From Trichoplusia ni (lineage: Eukaryota; Arthropoda; Insecta; Lepidoptera; Noctuidae): DNA of 64,000 nucleotides. Below, in pieces: positions 20,839-32,700 of the stretch. Location of the stretch: assembly GCF_003590095.1 (NCBI RefSeq), contig NC_039478.1, positions 23,622,001-23,686,000 of the forward strand. The letters run 5' to 3'. The notes under the pieces are model-generated. The model was not told the origin of the DNA, made no database searches, and was given only the letters and a program-made list of their open reading frames with translations. Every line of letters begins with the position of its first letter. Position 1 is the stretch's first letter. The position numbers and the translations under genes are program-made.

Positions 20839-21081
20839 TAAAAGAACATTTAGGTAGGTTTATATTTCGGGTCTTGGTAACGTCAAAGTTTCTGATTAAA
20901 CCTATGTTCTGATGGCTCTTATCTTAGTCTCCAACAATAAGTTTTTGATTAAAAAGATCAACAATCAACAGAAACCTGACATTCGAAAAAAGGTGGATTA
21001 TTTTATCCTCTTTTTATCAGTTAAAAATATGAACTAGAACCAAATTGCCATTAAAATGGTATATTTAACCCACTTATACAG

Positions 21082-21267
21082 AATGTTTCAAAATATATCC
21101 GATGTATGAACATAGACTGCGTCAGACGGACGAGTCCCGCGCTCTAGAAGCGTTGCGCACGGTGGTCCCGGCGGCCGCGACCGCGCAGCGCGCCGCCGTC
21201 GCGGTGCAGGCGCGCCTCGAGCGCACCGCACACACCAACACCAACTGGCTGCTCAGGGCCAGTCGTG
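21082..21267 (+). CDS. DDX31: DDX31 exon (third from last)
   Basis: Acceptor tatacag, donor gtaaga. Encodes CFKIYPMYEHRLRQTDESRA to NWLLRASR, the region linking the helicase core to the C-terminal extension. The acceptor choice is the least certain border; the first ATG at 21102 is internal. Confidence 0.75.
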
Positions 21268-22594
21268 GTAAGAATATAAACCCGTCATCATCATCATCAT
21301 AACCATCCACAGACAGACTTTGTCCTCCCACTGCTGGGCATAGGAAATTGGCACGAGAAAAGGGAGGCCTTCAACATGGCCTAAAACCATAAACGGTTTT
21401 AGCTTTTTGACTATACAGGTATAATGGAGCTCTTGTAAGCCTTCAGAGTTTCCCACATACATGCTAAAGCTACAATTAAATTTTGAACGCATTCGATGTT
21501 ATTTCTTTCATTCGTATCATACATTTGAATTCATCCATCCATTTGCAAATAACCCAAATATAAAATTCGGGTATTTTGACTTTTGACCATATTTATCCAA
21601 TTTTTTTTATTCCCGTTATCATTTATTAACTAAAATATATTTTGTAATTGCATCCGTTTGTAAGCCTAATTCAAATGAATTTTAAATAAGCTAGTCCATA
21701 CTGAACGAATACTACAATTCCATCACTTCAGCGTCAATTTGTCTCATTCCTAAAGCTACTCGAATCACATTGTTTTTTCGACTCATTTCGTTAAGTCCAC
21801 TCCTCTCTTTACTCCCTCCCCATTAATCAAATCACCAATATCTCTCTTCTAATACTACTGCTGTTGCATTTAGCCTACACATCCTGGGTACGTTTCTACT
21901 CGGGCTACCCTCGCGACGTTAAAGAGTACTTGGACGCGAAGCAGCTACATCTCGGGCACGCGGCCAAGGCGTTCGCCCTGAGGGACGCCCCCGCGACGCT
22001 TGCGCGCCGAGTCAAGTCCAACCCTAGCAATAAGGAGAAACCCTCCAACAGACTTACCATACATAAGGATGAAGAGAAGAAACGGCCAGGGTCAGTATTA
22101 ATCATTACTTTTTCTAACAATGTCTGATATTTAGAGCGTTTTTCCTCCAGTTATGGGTCTGTAAAAAGTAAAAGGAAAATATTTTTCCATTTCTTGAGGT
22201 GTAGGTTGTAATGAACGGTTGTGAAAATAAGTATCTTGAATGACGTAGAGTCGACTTTGAGCTTGATTTACGTACTCAAAGGCGGGCAGAAATATTTAAG
22301 GCTTGAATCATCCCGTAATAAATTCTAAATAGACATGTATCGAGAAAGCTTAATTAAATGTGTTGGTGCCATAAGAGACTGTTAAGGTTCATAATCAGCA
22401 CAGTAATAATTGACTGCATATAATTGGAGTTTCAATTATGTCTTCCTTACAGATTCGAAAAAGCAAAGTTCGGTTCATTTGGAAGCCGCGCCGCTCAGAG
22501 ACAGAGCTCCATGCACACGGCCAGCGAATTCGATAGCGGATTGTCCACCCTCGACCAATCCCAGCCCAAGAACAAGAAAAAGAAGAACAAATGA
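21082..22594 (+). CDS. DDX31: ATP-dependent RNA helicase DDX31 (Dbp7-like), C-terminal exons
   Basis: DDX31/Dbp7 is a nucleolar DEAD-box helicase of large ribosomal subunit assembly. Three exons join in phase (phase 1 at the first junction, phase 2 at the second) and end with TGA at 22592-22594. Seen: a helical region after the helicase core (ERTAHTNTNWLLRASR), then the conserved C-terminal helicase-extension block (AYTSWVRFYSGYPRDVKEYL followed by DAKQLHLGHAAKAFALRDAP), then a polar tail with FEKAKFGSFGSRAAQ and a basic end KNKKKKNK, a likely nucleolar signal. The LHLGH.AKAFALRDAP wording is what I associate with DDX31/Dbp7. The DEAD-box core (roughly 500 residues) is missing into the gap. 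An AATAAA at 22645 lies 50 nt past the stop. Confidence 0.87.
21283..21440 (-). mobile_element. 3' end of a (GAT)n-tailed LINE in a DDX31 intron
   Basis: Read on the minus strand, a segment with tatgcccagcagtgggagga is followed by a (GAT)n/(ATG)n tail (21283-21300 as tcatca repeats on plus). The same phrase and tail occur at 45150-45222 on the plus strand. This is the usual 3' terminus of a common lepidopteran non-LTR element. 5' truncated, no coding part. Confidence 0.55.
21874..22090 (+). CDS. DDX31: DDX31 exon (second from last)
   Basis: Acceptor catttag, donor gtcagt; phase 1 in, phase 2 out. Carries the diagnostic extension block LDAKQLHLGHAAKAFALRDA, then RRVKSNPSNKEKPSNRL. Confidence 0.88.
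22453..22594 (+). CDS. DDX31: DDX31 terminal exon
   Basis: Acceptor cttacag. One base completes a Gly codon, then FEKAKFGSFGSRAAQRQSSM and a Lys/Asn-rich end with stop TGA. The longer open frame at 22410-22601 is out of phase with exon 2. Confidence 0.85.
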
Positions 22595-22644
22595 CATTTA
22601 AATAACATAAGTCATGCGATTTAATATTAAAAAGGACCTTTGTA

Positions 22645-22650
22645 AATAAA
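22645..22650 (+). terminator. DDX31: DDX31 polyadenylation signal
   Basis: AATAAA 50 nt after the DDX31 stop codon. Confidence 0.6.
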
Positions 22651-22734
22651 ACCATTAACGACGCAGGTACTTATGTAGTTTCATTCGAACACCGTAATTG
22701 ATCAACTTTTTGTTTTATTTATTGTGAAGAAGGT

Positions 22735-23650
22735 AACAAATGAAAGATGGAGCTCGTCCAAAATTCTAATCGCGAGTCGGCTAGAGTTAATGGAAGCGCG
22801 CCCGATGTGATGGCTACCGTTTTCATATTTCTGACTCACGACTGACTCGAATGAAAAATGATTTTAAACCATTACCGTGCCCCGTCCGGCCTTTTGATAT
22901 TTAAATTTTTTTCAAGCGGCCGTCATTATCGTAGAATGATTTGCGAATTTCGCCCCAGCTCGCGGTTTTTGTTTGTCTCTGAACGAGTTTTTTGTCGCTC
23001 TCATTTACCATGTTTTTATTGCTGCATAATGACAAATTAAAAGAGTATTGTGAGGCTCTTTCATGCCACATTCTCTGGCCTTTTCAAGGTTGAAGAGCTT
23101 TTCTTTTTGAAGGCGGATCGAATGACTCAATTGTGATTGTGACACATTATTTTAAAGATGTAGCCGCGTTAATGATGACTCCGTCGTAAACTCGGCGTTC
23201 GTGAATAGGCGCCGCTAGACCTACAATTTCTCTGCTTTAAGTATCTCTGAGTAGTGTTTTGTTCGTCAACTTTATTTTCTGTTTGCAATATGTTTTCCGT
23301 GTTTCTCACCATAAATTACGATTGTCAATACAAGCCAGTCAGAGGTCAACGTGTATTCATAAGTCGCATTTGCTGAGATTCGCCTCGGATTGTATGTGGG
23401 TACCGGTAAAATTGTGGATACGTAAGTACGTTTACAATTCTGAAACGAGTTTTCACAATAAACTGTGTGTAATGTAACGCTTGCGTCCGCAAAGCAAGTA
23501 TAGTTGTGTGGCGTGGCTTCGCGCGTCATTAAACAGCACATTTGCATGTCGGCCGGCGCCAAAGCTCGTGAAAATGCCTTTTCATTAGCATCAGCTCTAC
23601 TGAAAAATTGTTTTGGCAGCGAACGGTTGCTATGCGAACTCGTAATGCCA
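22735..23650. promoter_or_regulatory. Candidate conserved non-coding block downstream of DDX31
   Basis: About 900 bp of higher-GC, repeat-poor DNA without a coding frame. It holds homeodomain-like TAAT clusters and an octamer-like ATTTGCAT (around 23540), with ggccggcgcc and similar words. Composition and motif density resemble insect enhancer blocks. Conservation cannot be seen from one sequence. Confidence 0.25.
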
Positions 23651-24439
23651 AATGACTTAAACTAATTATTTATGATTAGAACATCGTTTTAATTTAGTAG
23701 GGTTTAAGTGTTGATTGTAACAGTTCAATTATAGATGGATCGGTTGGTTCAGTTGCGTCTTCAACTGAAAGTCTTAGACGCGGAGTTTCTTGTCCGATTT
23801 CCTCCGTAGTAGTCATTTATAAACTAATCAGTTATTAATACACATAACGTTTCAAAATTAAACAAAAATGTAAAAAAATATTTAGATTAACTGAATGTAG
23901 GTATGAACCTATCTACTGATGTAATGTAAAATACGTTACATCATTAAAATTACAAATTATCCGCGGGACCTAATAATCAAATGTAACACACGATCCAATA
24001 ATTCGCGAGTGTTGAGTTCGTGAATATGTGATTGATGTTCGGGGAAATGTATCAGATTATATAAATTTATGCCGACATAGTGGCTGATTTCACGGCGAAG
24101 AATTCTATTGAAAGAGTCGGCAAGTCAATTCGGAAGTACAATGAGTCAGTGGCTCACGCTGTGTTGCTCTATTAGGCTGAGCTTTGAGGTGTTAAAGTCT
24201 TTTTTAATTATGGTAACATTATTTTTTGCTTAGCAATTAACTTAATCTTAATAGCTGTTTTTACTTTTTCTCACTTCGTAATATCATGTTAGATTTTAGT
24301 CGATTAGAATCGGTTGGGTCGCTTTTTGTGGGACCGACCAACTATTTTTTTAATATACTGGTATCATAACGTGCTCAAGTTATAATATGGTAATAAAGTT
24401 CAGGAGATTATTAATTACTGAGGCACGAAGTCTCGGTAC

Positions 24440-24745
24440 ATAGCAGTTGGTGTAGTGCGGGCGACGGCGGAGAGTCAAAGCCGCCGCGTCACGTCCCGCC
24501 GAATTACGGGCACAAAGCGCCGTTGATACCGAATATTCCATATAAATATTGAGCTAATCGCCCTTTCAATGAAGCGGCCCGCTTTTTATTAATAATTGAT
24601 CGCAGACCGGCGAGTCATGCGCCGTATTGTGAAGCTAGACGAACGCATTTTTTGCTGTAACTCATTAATGACGGCAGTAACACATGACGCCGGTCGCCGA
24701 GGGCGTGTTCCCGTCAAACTCGCAACTAATTTTCGGTGAGCTCAG
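24440..24745. promoter_or_regulatory. Candidate conserved non-coding block
   Basis: A GC-rich island (gcgggcgacggcgg, gccgccgcgtcacg) followed by AT-rich core motifs (ttaataattgatcgc) and again GC-rich words, inside AT-rich surroundings. A 62-codon frame starting at 24684 has no splice or domain support. Confidence 0.25.
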
Positions 24746-25929
24746 GATCTACGTCGGTAATGTGGAACTAATCTTTGTTTGTGCAAGGATGTTACCTTTT
24801 ATAGCTGTCGCTGGCGGCTATTGGAGCGGTATCATAGTTACGGGTTTAATTGTTATGTTCAATGTAGTGTAGACAACCGCCTATAATTTGAAGTACCTAA
24901 ACATGGATGTGGTGAACATTATATCGTCGTCCAAATCAGTATTCGCTGTAGCCTTCCCTGTTTTTAACAAATAGGTACCTTATTCTTGCTTCTCTAATAA
25001 CTGGCCGAAGTTCCTGTGTTTACCTAATTGGATTTACCTAAATATCGTTAATTTGAATGGGAGACCAATGTGTTTTAAGTACCCACCTACACTAATACAT
25101 TCTAATCGGCTTGTGAACTTACAGTATTAGTATAATCTCATTAGTTTTTGGATTCCACACTGGTTTTCTAACGTGTCGTCACTTTCATTGGTTATAATAA
25201 GCGCTTAGTTCCGTTTATTCCACTTATTTAATTAAACATTCTCACACGTTTCATAAATACAATAACTTTTAATTTTTAAGTATTATGATTGCACCGCTTA
25301 CAGGCAGTTAGGTTAACAGTAACAGCGCCGTGGGAACTCGGCTAAAAGCTTCCGTTCACCACACGGTTACTTTATTATAGGACATAGATATTGCAGCTAA
25401 TGGTTGTAGAGTTATACTTGAAATAGTTAGAATATCTAGAGCAAGCACATTTAAGAAAACGTTTCTATCTTGTAATGTATCTAAATTCAGTTACAAGTAG
25501 GTTGCTTTTTTGACGGACGTTGTCTTAAACCTTACTAGATATATGAAAAAAAGCACTCATCGGTAATGGCAGATTGCGAATTGAAGGACTACATTATTAC
25601 TATAATATATTTATGGTACATTAATCTAGAAATCAATCAATAGGAATACTTTTTTCATTGGATCAGAATAATCTTTATATACGTAGTAGGTATTATTGTT
25701 ACCTTTTTTTTTTAATGACATGCTGATAACACGTCTAGATACATTCAATACAAGTTTTTATTAACAACACCCTGTACGGAACAGTAAGCAGGTGATCATT
25801 TTTTACATTCGTCTCATTATTCTCAAATACAAGAAATATTCACAATTAAGTACACATTTTTATAAAATTTTGCATATTACTGTGAACTGAATAAAAAAAA
25901 AAACAGATAGGGTAACTGTTACTTTGTAT

Positions 25930-28900
25930 TGAGTGATAGAATTGCTAATTGTTGTGCGCTCGCGCATTGGATATTCAAATGGGCGCGTAATGTGCGTATA
26001 GAGGAAAATCTAAGTGTTTTATTAGGTATATCCCTTGGTTCAATTGCGTCATTCACTTCCTCTGATTGATTGGCTGGTGAAACAAAAGCTCATTAATTAT
26101 TCCGGTTGCGCATCTGGGTGTCTAGAAGTGGTACTTATGTCTGGTTTATGTGCTACTAGTAGCCTACTACCGTATAACAGTGTCTAGTTCAAGTTATTCA
26201 TTCGGAAATGTGTACCTGCAGCTAGTTCCGTAGCTATTTAGTAATCTTGTCTGACCTTTAACGTCGAATTACCTTATCATACTGTAAGGCACAGAAAAAT
26301 TAAACAACTGGAAATAAAATTTTGGTATACAGGCAAGCTTAACTCAGTCAGTTTTCTTCTAGCCTACCTCTACCTTCCTACCTTTGAAAGAGTGGGATCT
26401 GTAGGTGGACGTCATGATCGGCAACAATGAAAACATAAATTGTTTACCTATACAAATGGATAATCATTACAACTGTTTAAGTTAAAATATGACCAAAAGT
26501 AGGTACCTCATGTACACTAGTTTCCTAATCCCTTTCTGCTTAATTAATTAAAAAATGTTTGTACACCGTGAGTATTCTTCATGGTCACCATACACGGGCA
26601 GTGGGCACAGTGTCATTGTTCGCGAGATGTTGCCATCTGATTAACGTTATTGTTTCAAACCGGGAAACAGCTAACATTCACTCCATTTAAATATAATTGA
26701 GCGAATGAGAAACGTTATCAATTATAATTGTTACGACGCATACTTTTAGTAGAAACTCATTTATAAACGATTTTCACAGAAAGCCTTTGCGCGGCGTACC
26801 TACTTAATGGAAACTTCTTGGTAAGAAATATGTTGTAAGTTGTCATTATTTTTCTATAACTTCGTGATTTTATTGTTTTGGTATATTCCTTCTCAGTTTA
26901 TTGTGAAGTCTTATGTATTTTCACCGTAAGTATGCTATATTATTAGAGCTACCGAAAACTTAATTAACAATGGCGAGAAAATTATTGTTTTCCGATTGAT
27001 AACTCTTGTTAAGTTTTATTCCTCAACTAACTGTTGCCCGCGACTTCGTCCGCGTGGTTAGAAGATATAAGTTATGATTTATACCTGCCCTGTTTTTTCA
27101 CATTTTCCATTGGATCTTCGCTCCTATTAGTCGCAGGCGGTGATGGTATAAAACCCTAAAACTTATATATTAGTATATAGACGAAGAAAGCATTTGTAAG
27201 AAAAAAAAACGCCTAAAAAGAAGATACTAAAAGAGGAATAAAAAGCACAACATAAATACACTTTGTTTGACGATAAAAGTATTGAAGACGGTGTTAACAC
27301 AGCTCGACCATGTTACCAGGCGGGATCTAATCGATATTTTACAGTAAACCGATATCCAATAAATTCAAAAGCGCATAATTAAAAGTATATCTATGTAAAT
27401 ACTGCAATTTATATCTAAGAAAGAACAGATGATAGCAACCAGATCGTGCAAAATAGTTTTTAATGTACGTTTAAACAATGAATAATAAAATAGCGATTGT
27501 AACGCAAAGCAATATCGGTGTACATGCGTAGTAGCTAATGATGTGGAAACTGAGTTGGACGGGCACGAGATGAAAAACTCGAATAGGCTGGAGCAGACAG
27601 TTTGTATAACACTGAATAATAGCAAGAAACAGCCGTTTTACTAGAAATAATCACAGTGTAGGTGGCAAAAACAAGCTATTAATGGTTCTCGGAGTCGGAC
27701 CCCTCTTGTTACTATTCATGAGTAAATTAACGGCGATGCTCTCTCACACAAACGTAGTCGTACGATAAACGCATTACCCGAGGGGAAAACGTGTCGTAAA
27801 AAACTGATAATATTGTGATTGCAGTCAATATTAAATCGCATTACTTCGTTGGAATGCAAGAGATGGAGATGCAATTGTTTTTAGATTGCAGACGGTTAAA
27901 TTGTTTTCTCTAATTGTTCTTATGAATATTTATATTATAATTTACCTAGTTGCTAATCGCATTCGAATCATGTGCTTATGTAAAGCACGCTTAGCAAGCT
28001 TGGATACAAATATTAATAGTGTTCAGCATTAAGGAGTTTTTATTGCAAAGGTATAGCAGCTAGCCTGATCGCGGGTTGTATGTGTTTAACCGGGCTTGGT
28101 GTTACCATTTCACTACGTGATTGTACCTGTAGTAATGGATCAATACTTTTCAGGATATAAGACAAGCCGTCAAGTAGGCAGACTATGATAGTTTGACGTC
28201 ACACGACGGTGGTTTCTTTTCAATGAAAGTATACTCTATATATTATCAAAGTACCATAAGAACATACGTTTTTTTATACATACTGGAAATTACATAACTT
28301 CTGAAAGTTATTTTCGCTGAGAAGGTAGATCCACCAAGAAAACTAACAAGGATTGCCTTAAAACAAGAAAAGCTTCCTCATAATCGCTACGATTCGAAGC
28401 TCCAAATAACCGGATTTGAATTCGTCGACGTCTTACAGAATCCAACAAAGTGTTGCAGAAGCCAAAAGGGCCTTTTATGAAACGATTTCACTTGGGTGTA
28501 ACATGAGAGCGCTGTATCAGTTGAACGGAGCCTGCGGTCGCACGACGATACAAAACACTGCGAAATTGCGCGTGCGCATAACCCGTAACACATATGTACA
28601 TAGTTGCACGAAAACGTAAGCTGTCATATGCGCTTGCATGTGTGTGTCTGTAGCTTTTTTGTAGAAAAAAAGTTATTAAAGTCATAATTGTAATTTTATT
28701 CTGAGGTTGTTTTTAAAGTTCCGTTTTCGATCCATTAAGTTTTTCAGGCAAAGCTTTTCCTGTACGGGAATATACGAGTAACATTAAAATATCGTAAAAA
28801 GCTTCCTGCATTTTGACATTTCGGCGTTTGGTTGACTTTCGCAACCAGTATTTAGATAGTATTTTGTTTTGGTTTATTTGACGTCAAATCAGTAGCAAGA

Positions 28901-29100
28901 TTTTGAATGTTGTCTGTTTGACTGTCGGCCCGCATGCCTCATGTTCACGGGGCACTGACGAGTATTGATGTGTGCGAGTAGGCAGCCACACCGTGTATCA
29001 CTTTACCCGTCACTGATACATTAACCAATAGTTTAACTTGATCATATCGATTTACAATTGCCCAGTTAATGTAGCTTCACTGTCTGAATCGGTATTTGTA
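25930..29100. other. Gene-free DNA with scattered higher-GC islands
   Basis: No supported gene. Islands at about 25950-26110 (contains tgattgattgg, a PBX/HOX-like site), 27640-27870 and 28400-28640 stand out in composition. The last is open in several frames on both strands, which argues against a single gene. Confidence 0.3.
27027..27181 (-). mobile_element. Helitron-like element, short copy
   Basis: On the minus strand it runs from about tatactaatata to a 3' end reading cggacgaagtcgcgggcaac then agttag. It is internally deleted compared with the copies at 31885 and 50345. The terminal CTAG has decayed. Confidence 0.6.
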
Positions 29101-29119
29101 ATATCTGTAATTATGGCTT

Positions 29120-29364
29120 GGGTCCAAAGAGGTTCTGGTGAAGCGGTCACATTGCTGTTTCATTTGGTGGCAATAAAACGCACGCAATTTGGAACTGGAA
29201 TGAAAATAAAAGCCAAATATCTAGGACCCTATAAAGTTATAAAAGTGAAGAGGAATGACAGATATGAAGTGAAAAAGCTGGATCCTAATACGGAAGGACC
29301 TGGTGCAACCTCTAGTTCAGCTGATTGCATGAAGTTGTGGCCAGATGTCAACCCCAAAACCTAA
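29120..29364 (+). pseudogene. Ty3/gypsy-type retrotransposon integrase tail
   Basis: In one frame the stretch VAIKRTQFGTGMKIKAKYLG, PYKVIKVKRNDRYEVKK and SADCMKLWP matches the C-terminal, chromatin- or DNA-binding part of gypsy-like polymerase integrases, and it ends at a stop at 29362-29364. No protease, reverse transcriptase, RNase H or integrase core was found upstream, and no LTR pair was recognised. It is a lone fragment, although its frame is still open. Confidence 0.7.
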
Positions 29365-29528
29365 AGCATAAGAGTTGATTTATAATTTTTGTTTTTTTTT
29401 TTGGTTTGTGTGAGAGTTTTATTCCATTGTTAACTTAGTTTATTGATTTGGTTGTAAATCTGTTGTACTACAATGTTACTCTTGTTTATTACCAATAAGT
29501 GATCTGTATTTGTTAAAGTGTTATAGAA

Positions 29529-29739
29529 CTAGCTGTTGCTCGCGACTTCGCCCGTACGGATGTCATTTATATCCTTTGACACAGACGGTTATATAGGTCA
29601 TGTATTAAACCCAGGTGGTAGCTACCTTTATGCCAAATTTCATAGAAATCTGTCTAACTGTTTAAGCGTAAAGAGGACACAAACATGTGTCAGTATGCTT
29701 GACTAATCAATTCAATCACACAGATTTTTATCATTAGGA
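29529..29739 (-). mobile_element. Helitron-like element
   Basis: ctagctgttgctcgcgac at the left equals a Helitron 3' end on the minus strand (hairpin plus CTAG). The right end tcattagga resembles a degraded 5' TCCTAATnA. The right border is uncertain. Confidence 0.5.
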
Positions 29740-30083
29740 ATCAAAGCTAAAGCAGCTTAGATAGTTTTGCATTTTACCGTTTGTTTCTGCTCCACTCGCG
29801 AAGATATCGGTTATCGCTGTAAAGAGTAATCTCGTCATTTTCAAAGAAACAGTATCTTATACACCTTTCACTACCTCGAAGAATTTGCGTACAAAATTTC
29901 ACGACTATCAATTAAGATTTCCGTGTGAAAACGCAACTAACAAACTTACTATCACACTTAACATATCAGTATCGACACAGATTAGAAACTCCTTTCACCA
30001 CCAATAAAATTTATCAGATAAATCGCTGTCCTCATGCACCTACAACGAAACAAATACATGTTGACATTTATTGTATAACATTA

Positions 30084-30297
30084 CTACCTTTTCGCCCGCG
30101 ACTGCGCCCGCGTCGAGGTCGGTTATATCGCGTTTCCAAGAGAACTCTTCAAAAGTCCGGGATAAAAACTATCCTATGTTCTTTCTCAAGGTCAAAAATT
30201 GTTAACATTAACATTAAAATTAGTTCAGTGGTTTAGAAGTGAAAGCGTAACAGACAGACAGACAGAGTTACTTTCGCATTTATAATATTAGTAGGGA
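30084..30297 (-). mobile_element. Helitron-like element, tccctactaatattataaa type
   Basis: Minus-strand 5' end tccctactaatattataaat at the right; at the left a cgcgggcg-type hairpin close to a changed terminal GTAG. It contains a short gacagacagaca run. It is the same subfamily as 41151-41364, which lies in opposite orientation. Confidence 0.65.
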
Positions 30298-30431
30298 TTT
30301 GGCAAGGTCATTCGAAATTCAATTATGAATTTAGAGGTAACATTTATCCGTTAGCGCGTTGTGCGGTCGATCGCAATGGCAGGCGGTAACTCGGGCGTTA
30401 AATCAGCCAGGCCAGCCATCCTACGATCCTA

Positions 30432-30685
30432 GGGCCCTAATTCTGCTATTTACAACGACCGATGAATGAATGAATTTTGACTTAAAATGTCAATTTTCGT
30501 GTTCTTTTAAACATTTCTTTACACAATAATTGGAAATTCAGTACGGGACTGTATACTCAAGGTCAATACAATTATCTTCCAATTATAGTACTGGCAAAAT
30601 GCTTAAGAGAATGAGGAATAATTTCAAAATTTAATCAAATTGCCATTCATTCATCGGCCATTGTAAAATAGCAGAATCGGGGCCC
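30432..30685. mobile_element. MITE with about 42-bp terminal inverted repeats
   Basis: The left end gggccctaattctgctattt and the right end (as reverse complement) gggccccgattctgctattt match over about 42 bp with few differences. The two arms enclose about 170 bp of non-coding DNA. Confidence 0.7.
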
Positions 30686-31884
30686 AGCACCGTTGTTAAA
30701 TGCCCGCAATCAGGCTGTGACCGAGCGAGAACCGCCAGACCTTATCTATAGCTAAGGCCCAAGTTCATGGTGCATTATAACGCGATCAATTATATTGAAG
30801 CTAATCCTAATGAGTTTAATCGAGTTTAGATAAAACTGTTATTTGCGTTCCTATTACAAGAAGATGCCAGAAGGCTAAGAATATTGTAGATAAGTTGTAG
30901 ATCTCTTTTAAAATTATTCATTACATTGTAGTTTCTTGTATTAAAAATAACGACGGTGTTAAGCCTCAATATTTAATTGATCATCTTAGATTGTGACAGA
31001 AACAAAACTATGTCTGATTTCTTAAAATACTTTTCGTGCATACCTAATTAGTTAAATCTTTCTGGATATGTTAATTCCGTATCAACCGAAAATTAAATTT
31101 AAATTACACTTAGTTAAATTATAGATAGAATCAAAGCAAAGTACTTTTTTATAGCAAGGAAAATTACTTTTGAATTTCATTTAACCAAGTTCTGTTAATC
31201 GAAGCCGTGAAATCGAGCCAGAACTTACAATTTGAATATGTACAATCACTAACTTACAATGAACGTAGGTATTTTGTTTAATACTGATATGATAACCACC
31301 AACGAGTTTTATGTCGTAATAAAATAATTCCAACGCCATTTGGTTACCTTATATTGTATTGACTCAATACTCAATACTCAATTATTTATTGCGTTCCATA
31401 ATGTACATCAAGGTCTTAAAATCTAATAATACAGAACCATTATGGACCCTGTCGGGCACAGCAAGATCTTAGGACTAAACACAAGGTGTAAACTTTTTGC
31501 GTCTTATAAACATTAAACATTAAACATTTAAAATGTGTAAATATATATCAAACGTCTCGTGATCACTTTTGCAAGTCGGCCGAAAAGTCTGGAAAATATT
31601 GAGTAAAGACGTTATGAAGACCAGTACTTTTAAAGTGGTCTGCAAATGATATTTGTTTTAAAAAAATATACATTACCATTTCGAAATACTATTAATAAGA
31701 TATATAAAAAATTCAACATCCTTAAATTGCAATACAGATCACGGTACATGAAAAAACAGAAATCAAAACTATAACATCGATGGCTTTTTATTACTCGGTT
31801 TCAAAATAACATATGGGGAAAAGTGTTCTCTTGTATCACTATAAGGAGAAGGTGATCAATATCGTCAATTCTGTATATCGTCTA

Positions 31885-32136
31885 CTAACTGTTGCCCGCG
31901 AACTTCGTCCCCGTGGGTAGAAGAAATAAGTTATGATTTATACCTGCCCTGTTTTTTTCACATTTTCCATTGTATCTTCGCTCCTATTAGTCGCAGCGTG
32001 ATGGTTCAGCCTAAAGCCTTCCTCGATTAATGGTCTATTCAACACAAAAATAATTTTTCAATTTGGAACAGTAGTTCCTGAGATTAGCGCGTTCAAACAA
32101 ACAAACAAACTCTTCAGCTTAATATATTAGTATAGA
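31885..32136 (-). mobile_element. Helitron-like element, tctatactaatata type
   Basis: Minus-strand 5' end tctatactaatatattaagc, an internal gtttgtttgtttgaacgcgc block, and a 3' hairpin with acgaagttcgcgggcaacag, then ttag. Same family as 50345-50600. Confidence 0.7.
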
Positions 32137-32182
32137 TTCAGCCAGTATCCGTCCGGTACCTCGAAATACGTTAATTATCATA

Positions 32183-32223
32183 CGTGAAACACCTCAAAGT
32201 TCACAACTTTGAGGTGTTTCACG
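32183..32223. repeat. Perfect 41-nt palindrome
   Basis: cgtgaaacacctcaaagtt, a cac spacer, then its exact reverse complement. This is a 19-bp perfect stem with a 3-nt loop, 46 bp from a Helitron-like element. Confidence 0.7.
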
Positions 32224-32464
32224 ATCTGTCTAATGTCTCCCATATTAGTTTACAGGTCGCGTGTATCGTACGCGTCGAACCATTCAATAGTAACAGCACA
32301 GTCTTCGAACAAACCTAATTTCTTGATTTCTGAACAAGTAATAGGTCTGGAAGTTCGGTTTGTCGCACAGATCGATTTCTGCATCTGTCTAGACTGAGAA
32401 GCAGTTGGTTAATGTATAGTTTGTTTCGTCAATTATTTTGTTAAGTTTATATTAGTAGATATAA

Positions 32465-32700
32465 AAATAAGTAATTAATGCAGACAGCATCACTTACATT
32501 TTTCTGAACCCAAAGTAAGTTGCTAAAGCACTTGTGTTATGGAATTCAGATACAACAAAGGTACCACAAACACCCAGACCCGAGACAATGTAGAAATGTG
32601 AATTTTTACATTGACCCGTCCAGGGATCGAACTCGGGACCTCAGAGCTAGCGACACTTTGAAACCGGTGCGTATGCCACTCAACCACGGAGCTCGTCACT
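32465..32700 (-). mobile_element. tRNA-derived SINE
   Basis: On the minus strand the head has tRNA-like Pol III boxes: ccgtggttgagtggc (box A-like, about 32675-32690) and gagttcgatccctg (box B, about 32621-32635). A body with cataacacaagtgctttagc follows. The plus-strand frame at 32520-32708 is a by-product. Confidence 0.7.

Noticed and set aside
19758..20849. Two ORFs of about 360 codons on opposite strands
   Set aside because: Almost entirely unknown residues; they exist only because the N run contains no stop codons.
22395..22655. ORFs in other frames over the last DDX31 exon
   Set aside because: Only the frame entered in phase from exon 2 gives a sensible basic C-terminus and stop.
24684..24872. 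62-codon ORF starting in a GC-rich island
   Set aside because: Hydrophobic but short, with no flanking splice sites; more likely a non-coding block.
28387..28685. Overlapping ORFs on both strands
   Set aside because: Several frames open at once in a CpG-richer island without splice logic; no single frame stands out.
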